Shown here: positions 42,369 to 51,274 of the stretch, piece after piece
Position numbering within the stretch: position 1 is the first letter of the stretch
Layout: every line of letters starts with the position of its first letter
Source: Aureibaculum luteum
Lineage (GTDB): Bacteria > Bacteroidota > Bacteroidia > Flavobacteriales > Flavobacteriaceae
Direction: 5' to 3'
Assembly: GCF_003449015.1 (NCBI RefSeq)
Contig: NZ_QRGD01000012.1
Location: 1-64,000 of the forward strand
Length of the DNA stretch: 64,000 bases
Notes under the pieces: generated by a model
Told to the model about the DNA's origin: nothing
Database searches by the model: none
Seen by the model: the letters and a program-made list of their open reading frames with translations, nothing else
Position numbers and translations under genes: made by a program

Positions 42369-44504
42369 ATGGTAAAATCAAAAAAATATTTACTTAAATT
42401 AAGTGTCATTTCATTTTTTATTCTTTTTTCGATTGGAGCTAGAGCCCAAAATTTCTCTGGACTTCAAGGAAAAGAATTAACTAAAATTGATGATACAGCT
42501 TTTGCACTTCTACAAATTGGTGCCAAAAAATTAGATGGACAAATAGATAAAGTGGCAGTGTTATATTCTGGAGAGAAAACACTAAAATTGGAAATACATC
42601 ATTCTGGTATAGAATCTACATGGGTTAGTTACAAAATAATTGACGCGGAAAAAAAATCACTTAATGGAATTAAAAATGTAAAATACACTTTAATAGAAGG
42701 TGAAAAACCATTACAAGTTGAGATTACATTAGAGGATAATTTGCCAGAAGGCACGGAAATTCAATCTTCCTATTTACAGATTGATGTAAAAAAGGAGAAA
42801 AAGAATTTTTTACCTACGACTTTCTTATACAGTTTGGAAAAATTATGGAAAACTGAGATTAATGCAGAAAATTTAATAATTCCAATAAAATTAGAGCCCA
42901 TTGGAAGTGCAAAAGATTTAAGAGCTGATAATCACGTGTTTGTAATACCCTATAAACGCCCCACTTTTAATAGTAGTTATATGACTACTTCTACTGGAAC
43001 CGCAACAAATGAAAATGGAAGTAATCGTGAAACAGCACCGGTTATAAGAGAAGGAGTTACAAGAAGGAATGAAATTGTACCAGCTGTTAGAGGAAGAGCT
43101 ACAAGAAAAAATGAAGTTGTACCAGCTGTAAGAGGGAAAGCAACAAGAAGAAATGAAACTGTTCAAGCGGTTAGAGGTAAAGATCCAGCTAAAACACTTG
43201 AAGTATTAGGGCCAGATAATTTAAATCAAATATCTCTATGGGATAATTTGGCTACTGATGTTAATTTTGAATTTCCTTTTGATATTACTAATATCCAAAT
43301 GAATATATATTCAGATAAGAATTTGAACTCTGGTGTATTTTACTATTTACCAGAGGCTTATCATTTGCAATGGAATACTAATACTGGCTATCAATTTGAT
43401 ATGCTATATGGTACCGCTTCATCTTCTGAAATCTCTGGAAATGTTAATATGTCAGGAGTACTAACCCCTAATATTTCGAAAAAAGAGAGTGATTTAATAA
43501 AAGCACTATTAAATTCTTATATAAATAACAATAAATCAATTTATACAAATGATAATATTGATTTAAAAATTATACCAATAAAATCAACACCTACAATATC
43601 CTTATCTGAAGGACTTCAAAGTGCATATGAGATCCCAGATAAGGATATAAATGTTACAATGTCGTCAACTATAAATAATCCAATAAACGTGTCTTGGAAG
43701 GTTGATAATAGAATAAAAGAAGAAATACAAGTTGCATTATCAGAAAACGGTGGTGGTATTTTTGGAAACATGTCGCTTACACCAGATAGCGAGACCATAC
43801 CTGAACAAAAAATACCAGTAAGAATTACATTAGCAGATACAAGGACTATTGGTAAATTTATTTTACAGCCAAACAACTGGAGAACTGAAAATTGGGTTAA
43901 TGAGACACCTTTTCCACTAAAACTAAAGTATATACATGCATTAGTTATTGGTGAAGAAAATGGTCGCAATTTACCAATGGTTTATTCCTGGGGTTTAAAC
44001 AATACGGAGGTTCCTTCAAAATCTAAAGCGAAATTTAATGGTGCATTGATGCCGAAATGGATTGAATCAAAAACAGAACGGATCTGGATAGATTATTCAA
44101 TTGATGAATGTAATTCTTGTATGAATGAAATTATGAATGAGCTAACAGGAGGTACTTCAGGCAGTAATACTAAAACTGTCAATTTTAAAAGTTTTAAAGT
44201 ATTAGAAACTACAAAAGCAGCATTTTTAGAAATACAAATAAGAAGTAAACAAGCAGATCCAAAAGCAAAAAATATAATAAAATTAACATCTATAATAATA
44301 GAAAAGGATCTGTCAGCAATATCAGCTGGTCCGTTTTATTTGCCAGAAGGTTCGGAGCTTAAATATGAGTATAAATTGAAACTTGTAATGTCCGATGGTA
44401 AGATACATGAATCAGATGATTGGATATCATCAGATGAAGTGGATGTATATATTGGTATGCATACACTTAAAGAAACTATTAGTAATCTTCCCGAATTTCA
44501 ATAA
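42369..44504 (+). CDS. Secreted protein, first gene of the HTCS-linked operon (divergent paralogue)
   Basis: The 711-residue protein has a signal peptide (cleavage near A-R-A-Q, residue 27) and a beta-rich N-terminal domain (30-190). A linker follows with four 14-residue tandem repeats (219-274; unit R-N-E-V-V-P-A-V-R-G-K-A-T-R), then a second beta-rich half (about 295-711). Around 322-375 it has F-Y-Y-L-P-E-A-Y, Y-Q-F-D-M-L and L-T-P-N-I-S, which align with the N-terminal block of the four larger paralogues downstream. A C-x2-C pair (E-C-N-S-C) occurs near residue 580. I recognise no known domain. It heads the operon under the 42271 operator; the next gene starts seven bases after its stop. 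Confidence 0.8.
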   Translation: MVKSKKYLLKLSVISFFILFSIGARAQNFSGLQGKELTKIDDTAFALLQIGAKKLDGQIDKVAVLYSGEKTLKLEIHHSGIESTWVSYKIIDAEKKSLNGIKNVKYTLIEGEKPLQVEITLEDNLPEGTEIQSSYLQIDVKKEKKNFLPTTFLYSLEKLWKTEINAENLIIPIKLEPIGSAKDLRADNHVFVIPYKRPTFNSSYMTTSTGTATNENGSNRETAPVIREGVTRRNEIVPAVRGRATRKNEVVPAVRGKATRRNETVQAVRGKDPAKTLEVLGPDNLNQISLWDNLATDVNFEFPFDITNIQMNIYSDKNLNSGVFYYLPEAYHLQWNTNTGYQFDMLYGTASSSEISGNVNMSGVLTPNISKKESDLIKALLNSYINNNKSIYTNDNIDLKIIPIKSTPTISLSEGLQSAYEIPDKDINVTMSSTINNPINVSWKVDNRIKEEIQVALSENGGGIFGNMSLTPDSETIPEQKIPVRITLADTRTIGKFILQPNNWRTENWVNETPFPLKLKYIHALVIGEENGRNLPMVYSWGLNNTEVPSKSKAKFNGALMPKWIESKTERIWIDYSIDECNSCMNEIMNELTGGTSGSNTKTVNFKSFKVLETTKAAFLEIQIRSKQADPKAKNIIKLTSIIIEKDLSAISAGPFYLPEGSELKYEYKLKLVMSDGKIHESDDWISSDEVDVYIGMHTLKETISNLPEFQ
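43023..43190 (+). repeat. 42-bp (14-residue) tandem repeat inside the coding region
   Basis: Four in-frame units of 14 codons encode the basic, proline- and valine-containing repeat R-N-E-x-V-P-A-V-R-G-x-A-T-R. The first copy (E-T-A-P-V-I-R-E-G-V) is the most diverged. It links the two halves of the secreted protein and may vary in copy number between strains. Confidence 0.8.
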
Positions 44505-44511
44505 ATTAAAA

Positions 44512-45639
44512 ATGTCAAAAAGTGGATACATATTAATAGTAGCATTATTAGTGAGTTTTAATGCATTTTCACAACCTAAAAGAAGTTCTAGGCGAGTAAT
44601 TGACAATGTTATTATATATCAAGATGTTACAAAGAAGACACACTATTATTATGTGGCTTATGGTTTAAAATTAGTCAAAAATAAAGAAGGTAAGCCGAAT
44701 TTTAAATTTATTCAAATGAGGCATACGGGTACAAAAGTAACTGAAAATGAAAATTCCAATAGTTTTAAAAGTTTAATAAATTTTAGAGTAGCAATAAATA
44801 CCCCAACTAAAAATACCATAAATGCAATCATCTCAAAATTAATAAATGCAGGTGTTAAAATTCAAGAATTAAAACCAATTGCCATTAGCAACATAGATAC
44901 AGAACTAGAGTACGTTACAAATAAGAAAACAACTGATACTTTATCTGAAAATTTTAAAAATGGTTTTTTTGAAAACACAGAAAATAGCGGGGCAGATCAA
45001 AACTGGAAAGAACGCTATTTTACATTACGATTAGAGACTGAAGATGCTCAATTATTCAAAGAGAGTTTAGAAAATAATAGACCAACTATAAGTCTAAATT
45101 ATACTTTTTTAGCAAAGTTTTCAGGAGGTGATTTAGATGAAGTTATAGCTTCAGGTTCTACAGAACTTATTAAGGAATTTGAAAACGAGAACAGTGAAAA
45201 TACCATAGATGTAAATGTTTTATCAGAAGCAATTGTAAAAAATGGATCACTTTCCATTGATATCAATACCGATAAGTGGCCAGACTTAATAAAACAAGTA
45301 GATCTTAATGAACGGCTACCTTCTGAATATGCAGCCTTAGATGTTTATTGTTATGATTTCAATAATATGATAAGAGATGACCTATCCGCAAAAATTGTTG
45401 AAATTAAGGCAAAAAGTGTTAATGGAAAAGAAGTTGTTTTTAAAAATGTCTTTTATAAAGAACAACCCGATATCTATGCAAAAACCATAAAATTTATCTA
45501 CGCTGTAAAATTAAGTGAACCTTATGAGTATAGAGTAACAGAAATATATAATGATGGCACTTTAAAAAGAGAAGAATGGATCGAAAAAAAGCAATGGAAC
45601 GGTATATTAGATATTACCAGTGAAATTGAAAGTAATTAG
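44512..45639 (+). CDS. Secreted protein, short divergent member of the operon family
   Basis: I place the start at the ATG at 44512, seven bases after the previous stop. It gives a 375-residue protein with a signal peptide (hydrophobic core, cleavage near A-F-S-Q); the longer in-frame extension overlaps the upstream gene and looks non-natural. The block Y-Y-Y-V-A-Y-G-L-K-L ... K-E-G-K-P-N-F-K-F-I matches the family N-terminal motif, but the L-P is changed to V-A. A later part (I-V-E-I-K-A-K-S-V-N-G-K-E) only weakly recalls the family C-terminal block. Likely a shortened relative; function unknown. Confidence 0.78.
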   Translation: MSKSGYILIVALLVSFNAFSQPKRSSRRVIDNVIIYQDVTKKTHYYYVAYGLKLVKNKEGKPNFKFIQMRHTGTKVTENENSNSFKSLINFRVAINTPTKNTINAIISKLINAGVKIQELKPIAISNIDTELEYVTNKKTTDTLSENFKNGFFENTENSGADQNWKERYFTLRLETEDAQLFKESLENNRPTISLNYTFLAKFSGGDLDEVIASGSTELIKEFENENSENTIDVNVLSEAIVKNGSLSIDINTDKWPDLIKQVDLNERLPSEYAALDVYCYDFNNMIRDDLSAKIVEIKAKSVNGKEVVFKNVFYKEQPDIYAKTIKFIYAVKLSEPYEYRVTEIYNDGTLKREEWIEKKQWNGILDITSEIESN

Positions 45640-45655
45640 ATAACAATAATGAATT

Positions 45656-47494
45656 ATGAAATATAATAAGACGCTAATTGTAACCTTAATATTATTTTGT
45701 TTTGGTTTAACATATTGTTTTTCACAAGTCAATTATGATGAAGGAAGAAGAACAATAAATGGGATTCAATTGTTACAAGATAGTAATGATAAAAAAGCAT
45801 TTTATTTTTTACCAGACTACCCAAGAATTGCTGTTAATAAAGCTGGTGATTTTGAACTGATGGGTATCAAATATATTGGAGAGAATGGAGAATCTAGTGG
45901 AGGATTATTTCATGCCCTTATTCAATTTGATTTACCTGAAGAGGTTTTGTCTACCATAGAAAAAAAACTTAAATCACTAGTTCCTGGAGCTAGAATTGTT
46001 GGTGCGGTTCCATTATTACAGGAAACCCAAAGCGGCGAAAATGTAAGTACCGGTTTCAAGGTCATATCATCAATATTAACAAATACGGAAGGTGAAAATC
46101 CTTTTACTTCAAATCTAATTGCCGCTGGCCCTGCACTTACGCAAGGAGGAAAAACAGCATTTGCTGCAAAATTGAATATGAATGGAGCGACATTATTATT
46201 TAAATCTCTTGAAAGTGGAACATCAGATGTTTCGGTAGTTGTAAGCGGATACTATGAAGCAAAGGTAAAAGCCTATAACGCAGTGGTTACTGCTGAAATG
46301 TCTACAATTTATAAGCACTTTAGTGAGATAAAAAATATTCAAGGAGGATTTACCAAACGGCAATTAAGAGATATTACTGATAAAATGATACAAGATCAAT
46401 TAATTAGCATTGATGTCTTTGATCGTTCTGAGGGGTTAGGTGTAAAAACCAGTGACATGGATGGAATATTAAATATAATAACAGAAAAGCTTACAGATGT
46501 AATGTTTAATGTAGAAATAGGATGGGCAAAGCAACCTGTTAAAGAAACCGCTGTTGAGAAAGGTCAACTTAAAGGGCGTCAAAAAAGAGGTTGGTTCAGT
46601 AGTGTTTTTGGTGGAACAAAAATAGGCCTGACAGGGGTAAGCATTTCTGGGAAAACTAGAAACGACAATTATGTTACTGATGATCAATTGGTAATTAAAA
46701 ATAGAGAAGATATCAAAATAAATAAGTTCTATTTAAATTTAAATAAATCTACAACTATTAAGGTGCCAGTTACTTCTTCTGGCAATATTGGTGGACTCTA
46801 TAATATTCTAAAAGAGGAAGCAGGTGATAAGTATTTTAAAATTGTGAATTTAAATGACTCCGATTTTATGATGAGAGATATTATGTTTCTTATAGACTTA
46901 GCTTATGTTGAATCGTTTAGTGAAATTTTAAATTCTGTTACTGTTTCTTTTAAAAAATATTATAAAGCCGGTCAAGATGAGATAACAAAAGATATTATTT
47001 TTAACAATACAGACTTGGCAAATGGCACTAATTATAAAACGCTTTCATACCCACGACTAGGATTAAAAAAAGCAAACTGGTTAGATTATGAATATAAACT
47101 GAATTGGAGTTTAAAAGGGAAGTCAGAAACAATTCAAATTCCTGAGAATAAAGATGAATGGTTAAAATCTAATACGCCATCTATTGTATTAACCCCTCCA
47201 TTTAAAAAAAGAAATATAGAAATTGATGCTGACAAGAGTAGTTTTAGTGCATTAGGAATTAATTCTTGTACTATACGGTTTTTTGTGATTCTTAACGGAA
47301 AACCAACACCATATAAAGTACAAGTATTAAGAGCTGATGATGTTGAAAGTACCACGAAAATAAATGTGTACCATGATGAAAATGAGCCAATTATTTATCA
47401 AGTCACTTGGTATATGGGCAGTGAAAAAATAGAAGAAGAGGCCAAGCCGTTAAATGATGAAAATTATCTGTTTTTGATGACTCCAAACCAATAA
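45656..47494 (+). CDS. Secreted protein of the operon family (paralogue C)
   Basis: The 612-residue protein has a signal peptide (cleavage near C-F-S-Q, residue 24). The N-terminal family block is clear: F-Y-F-L-P-D-Y-P, then F-E-L-M-G-I-K-Y, G-G-L-F-H-A-L and, later, G-A-R-I-V-G-A-V-P. A middle region (about 140-400) differs between members. The C-terminal block starts M-M-R-D-I-M-F-L-I-D and continues L-N-S-V-T-V-S-F-K-K, then T-P-P-F-K-K-R-N-I-E-I. The fold is probably beta-rich and extracytoplasmic. No catalytic motif was recognised. Co-transcribed with its neighbours (16 bases after the previous stop, eight before the next start). Confidence 0.82.
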   Translation: MKYNKTLIVTLILFCFGLTYCFSQVNYDEGRRTINGIQLLQDSNDKKAFYFLPDYPRIAVNKAGDFELMGIKYIGENGESSGGLFHALIQFDLPEEVLSTIEKKLKSLVPGARIVGAVPLLQETQSGENVSTGFKVISSILTNTEGENPFTSNLIAAGPALTQGGKTAFAAKLNMNGATLLFKSLESGTSDVSVVVSGYYEAKVKAYNAVVTAEMSTIYKHFSEIKNIQGGFTKRQLRDITDKMIQDQLISIDVFDRSEGLGVKTSDMDGILNIITEKLTDVMFNVEIGWAKQPVKETAVEKGQLKGRQKRGWFSSVFGGTKIGLTGVSISGKTRNDNYVTDDQLVIKNREDIKINKFYLNLNKSTTIKVPVTSSGNIGGLYNILKEEAGDKYFKIVNLNDSDFMMRDIMFLIDLAYVESFSEILNSVTVSFKKYYKAGQDEITKDIIFNNTDLANGTNYKTLSYPRLGLKKANWLDYEYKLNWSLKGKSETIQIPENKDEWLKSNTPSIVLTPPFKKRNIEIDADKSSFSALGINSCTIRFFVILNGKPTPYKVQVLRADDVESTTKINVYHDENEPIIYQVTWYMGSEKIEEEAKPLNDENYLFLMTPNQ

Positions 47495-47502
47495 GAAAAA
47501 AG

Positions 47503-49242
47503 ATGAAACTAAAATATATAAACATACTATTCTTGAATTGCCTATTCCTGTGTTCTTTGCAAGGACAAAAGATATTGATAGATCAGGGAATACAGGCAGA
47601 TGGTCTTTTGTGTTTTCCTGTATATAAACAGCCAAATACATTTAAGTATTTACCATTGAATGCTGGTTTTTCTCTTACTAAAGAGGGTTTACCAACATTT
47701 TCTTATATGCGTTATATTATTGAAAAACCTACAAAAGAAGAATCAAGTAATTCTATTACAAAAGCTGATGGTGGAGGAATTTTACACTTCTTAGTTCAAT
47801 ACAATACACCAGTAGAAAAAATAGCAGAAGCAAAAATATTTTTACAAAAAAAATTCAACACGAAGGATATCAAAATTAGTGGGCCAATTCAATTTAATAA
47901 GGGAAGATATACTATGGTGTCTTCTATATTAAACTCAAAATCTGGAAAAAAGGAAAAAAGAGTGATAGAGTCTGGAGAGACCCCAATTACAGAAAGAACC
48001 AATCTCGCAGCTACTTTTAACGTAGATCCTTTAAAGTCTAAATTATTATTGGAAAGTTTAAAAATGGCAACATCAGATGTCTCTTTAGTTTTTGAATTAT
48101 CATTTTCCGGATTGACTGATAGTTATGAAGCTGAGGTTGATATTGATTGGTCTGAAATAAAAAAAAGCAAAAAGTTTGATGCTGGCGGTAGTGCCTATTT
48201 TATTGGAGCTGACATTGGTTTAGCATTTGACAGTATGCGAAGAGATAATGTAATAAAACTAACAAGCGTAGGCTCTGATTCAGCTATGGAAAGTTTGGTA
48301 CAAACTATATATGACAAACTTATTGGTTTAATGTTTACTAAAGTGCCTCTAGAACAAGTATCAGAAGAGAATAAAGGAGGTATTGAAGAGTCAATAGGAG
48401 CATTAATAGGTCCAAATGGAGCCTTAGGAAGTCGAAATACAACAGGTTTTGGGTTCAATGTGGCTTATAAACACAAAGAATATAAAACTACAGGTAAAAG
48501 CCATTTAGTATTTAAAGGGAGAAGTGATGTTAATAGAACTCATTTTATCACTTTTAATATGGGAAGCTTGTATAAAGAATATGGAAGTAATCAAAATATT
48601 TTCAAGGAAGTACCACTTTGGGACCCCACTTTTCAGCAACGTGAAATCTTTATAGGTTTGGATGGTGATGTAAAGAAAGAGTTCGAGAAAATGATAAATA
48701 GTGTTACAATAAAAATGAAGAAACAGCATCAAGATGGTACAGAAACTATTAAAGAAGTTTTTTTAACAAAAGATACATATCTAAAAAAAGATGGAAAAGT
48801 TGGAATTTCCTATCTAAATCATAAGGACACTGACATTGATATGTGGTTAACGTATCAATATCAATCCATTTGGAAGTTTGTTGGGGGTGGTTCTTATAGT
48901 AGTGATTGGAAAAAACAATCTACCGCTATGATAAATTTATTTGTACCATTTAACAGAAAAACAATTGAAATAATGGGAGAATTAGAAACCCTAAGAATTC
49001 AAAACATTGTGGCAACTTCGATCAATATTTCCTATGATTTTTTTGGTGAAAAACGAAATGAAAGAGTAAAAGTATTTCCGTCTGATACACTTAGTGAAAA
49101 ATCATTTGAAGTCACTTTACCTCGTGGTCAGGATACGATAAACTACTCCATGATGTGGTTTGTTAAAGGGGAGCAACCCATAAAAAAAGCAGGAATAAAT
49201 ACACATGGAATTTTATTTATTGATGAAATACCAAAAGAATGA
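47503..49242 (+). CDS. Secreted protein of the operon family (paralogue D)
   Basis: The 579-residue protein has a signal peptide (cleavage near C-S-L-Q-G-Q). The N-terminal block reads F-K-Y-L-P-L-N-A, K-E-G-L-P-T-F-S-Y-M and G-G-G-I-L-H-F-L. The C-terminal block reads Q-Q-R-E-I-F-I-G-L-D-G, I-N-S-V-T-I-K-M-K-K and V-P-F-N-R-K-T-I-E-I. It ends in H-G-I-L-F-I-D-E-I-P, nearly the same as the end of paralogue F (T-G-I-L-L-V-D-E-L-P). It starts eight bases after the previous stop. No known domain was recognised. Confidence 0.82.
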   Translation: MKLKYINILFLNCLFLCSLQGQKILIDQGIQADGLLCFPVYKQPNTFKYLPLNAGFSLTKEGLPTFSYMRYIIEKPTKEESSNSITKADGGGILHFLVQYNTPVEKIAEAKIFLQKKFNTKDIKISGPIQFNKGRYTMVSSILNSKSGKKEKRVIESGETPITERTNLAATFNVDPLKSKLLLESLKMATSDVSLVFELSFSGLTDSYEAEVDIDWSEIKKSKKFDAGGSAYFIGADIGLAFDSMRRDNVIKLTSVGSDSAMESLVQTIYDKLIGLMFTKVPLEQVSEENKGGIEESIGALIGPNGALGSRNTTGFGFNVAYKHKEYKTTGKSHLVFKGRSDVNRTHFITFNMGSLYKEYGSNQNIFKEVPLWDPTFQQREIFIGLDGDVKKEFEKMINSVTIKMKKQHQDGTETIKEVFLTKDTYLKKDGKVGISYLNHKDTDIDMWLTYQYQSIWKFVGGGSYSSDWKKQSTAMINLFVPFNRKTIEIMGELETLRIQNIVATSINISYDFFGEKRNERVKVFPSDTLSEKSFEVTLPRGQDTINYSMMWFVKGEQPIKKAGINTHGILFIDEIPKE

Positions 49243-49334
49243 AAAAAATGCAATTCCTCTGAAATATACTTTATAATAAAACAATAAAATTATAAATATT
49301 AAGACAAATTTAATTTCACATTAAAAATTCAATT

Positions 49335-51260
49335 ATGAAAATAACTTTAAAACTAGCAGTTATATTTATCAGCCTTATAGTGTATACTCATAACATTAAA
49401 GCACAAATATTAGATAGTGATAACAAGTTAACCATTGTGCTAAAAGATGGACTACAAGTGACATTGTTAGGACAGTCAATCAGCATGTCTGATCAGAAAT
49501 CTAAAAATTATTTCTACTTACCTACTAATCCTCATTTATCTTTAGATAAAGAGGGTACACCAAAATTTATGCTCTTAAAATACATGACAGAAAAAGGAGC
49601 CAATGAAGGAGGTGTAAGTGGTGCCTTATTTCATATGCTAATGGAATGGGGTTTGACACCAAAGCAACAAACAGAGTTAGAAGGGATTCTTAAAATCGGA
49701 GGACAAGGAGCAAGAAAAGGTAGCATTTTAAAAGGAGCAGTTGATGTAACCCCAGATGGCGATAATTCATTTCGAATAATCTCTGCATTGTTATCCGATC
49801 CAAATAGAGCGGGAAAAGTTGTTATGTCAAAAAGAGCTCCTATAATGCCAGGAGCTGCATCTTCTTTTGCTTCTAAAATGGATAATATAGAAGCACAATT
49901 AATGATAGCATCTTTAGAAAAAGATCGCTCTATTGCAGATTTATCGTTAGAATTATCTTTTAAGTATGCTGTACAAATGCCTGCTGCTAAAGGAAGGGCA
50001 ATAATTAATTGGGAGAAAATGCATACGCAGTTTAAACAAGACTCAGCTTCGTACTCGAATAAGAAAAAAGGCCATTGGTGGTGGAAAAAAAACACAAGAA
50101 ACTATGATGAGGTTCACAAGTTTATAGAAACACTTGAGGAGAACAAGATTATAGAGCTAAAATGGGAAGAAAACATCGCTGACGATAGAATAAGTCAAAT
50201 GCGAGAAGCATTCTTTCAGTTTTTCTTGGATAAAATGTCAAATGTTGAAGAAGAGAATACTACCTCACCACCTACAGAGCAAGAACAAGAGGCGATGCCA
50301 GATATAAAATACGGAAAAAAATATACGTTCAATAAAACCTATTTCGAATCTAATTTTCAGAAAAACACACAGGTATTTGATTTTGATGCCAAATTGGCTG
50401 TAAATAAATATTTCTCTGTAACAGGTAATTTAGCAGACTGGTACGATGCTGTAAGGGATAATGAAAAATGTGTAAATGAGGTTACTTTAAATGACCCCTT
50501 TTTCGAGCACAGAACTATCGACTTTATATTAGACTTAGATGCCATAGATATTTTCGAAAAAGAAATTAATTATGTTACTGTTAATGTACGCAAAAAGCGA
50601 AAATCAGGCAATGATTTTAATAAACACTTTACAATGGATCTAGCATATTTAAAGGAGAATGGACCCACTAAATCAATCAGTTATGCAATGGGAAGCGATG
50701 TGGATGGAGAGGCTTATGAGTATAAAATACAAAGTAGTTTACGAGGCGGTAAACTATTCCCTGAAAACCCAACCTATAAAAAAGCTGATTTGGCAGGCAT
50801 CACCTTTTCAGCCCCAATTGAAGGAAGAACAGTAGAATGCGAAGCTGATCTTGAAGAGTTATCTGCTTTGGGAGTAGTTAGAGCAACTATTCAACTTAGG
50901 TATTACAAGTTTGGCAAGGAAGTTCAAACAAATGTTCCCATAACAGTATCTAAAGGTGTCTCTATTATGGAAAAAACAATCTTTATGGATGCAGATACAC
51001 AAGGTTATGCCTACCAATTAATAGTAGATTATAAAGACCCTTCAAAAGGTAAAATGGCCTTTGGGTGGCAACCCAAGATTAATGATGATTATGTATACGC
51101 GGCAATACCAACAGAAGTGTTAGATGAAAATGTAGCATTTATTGAAAAGGTAATTGAGGCAGGTAAAGTAATTGTAAAACCTTCAAGTGATGGCAGTATT
51201 AATAAAGCCTCTGGAATATTAGATCGATTTAAAGATGTAATAAATATTGTAAAAAATTAA
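49335..51260 (+). CDS. Secreted protein of the operon family (paralogue E)
   Basis: The 641-residue protein has a signal peptide (cleavage near N-I-K-A-Q). N-terminal block: F-Y-L-P-T-N-P-H-L-S-L, K-E-G-T-P-K-F-M-L-L-K-Y and G-A-L-F-H-M-L. C-terminal block: E-H-R-T-I-D-F-I-L-D, I-N-Y-V-T-V-N-V-R-K-K and A-P-I-E-G-R-T-V-E. It carries an extra tail of about 60 residues after the block. A 92-base gap precedes it, the largest inside the main part of the operon, but no promoter or operator copy is visible there. Function unknown. Confidence 0.82.
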   Translation: MKITLKLAVIFISLIVYTHNIKAQILDSDNKLTIVLKDGLQVTLLGQSISMSDQKSKNYFYLPTNPHLSLDKEGTPKFMLLKYMTEKGANEGGVSGALFHMLMEWGLTPKQQTELEGILKIGGQGARKGSILKGAVDVTPDGDNSFRIISALLSDPNRAGKVVMSKRAPIMPGAASSFASKMDNIEAQLMIASLEKDRSIADLSLELSFKYAVQMPAAKGRAIINWEKMHTQFKQDSASYSNKKKGHWWWKKNTRNYDEVHKFIETLEENKIIELKWEENIADDRISQMREAFFQFFLDKMSNVEEENTTSPPTEQEQEAMPDIKYGKKYTFNKTYFESNFQKNTQVFDFDAKLAVNKYFSVTGNLADWYDAVRDNEKCVNEVTLNDPFFEHRTIDFILDLDAIDIFEKEINYVTVNVRKKRKSGNDFNKHFTMDLAYLKENGPTKSISYAMGSDVDGEAYEYKIQSSLRGGKLFPENPTYKKADLAGITFSAPIEGRTVECEADLEELSALGVVRATIQLRYYKFGKEVQTNVPITVSKGVSIMEKTIFMDADTQGYAYQLIVDYKDPSKGKMAFGWQPKINDDYVYAAIPTEVLDENVAFIEKVIEAGKVIVKPSSDGSINKASGILDRFKDVINIVKN

Positions 51261-51274
51261 TAAAACTATAAACG

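Noticed and set aside
44395-44511. 39-residue extension of the short secreted paralogue
   Set aside because: It overlaps the end of the preceding gene and would bury the signal peptide; the ATG at 44512 gives a normal signal sequence.
49631-50095. 154-residue antisense frame
   Set aside because: It lies fully inside the secreted paralogue E, with no own start context or family motif.
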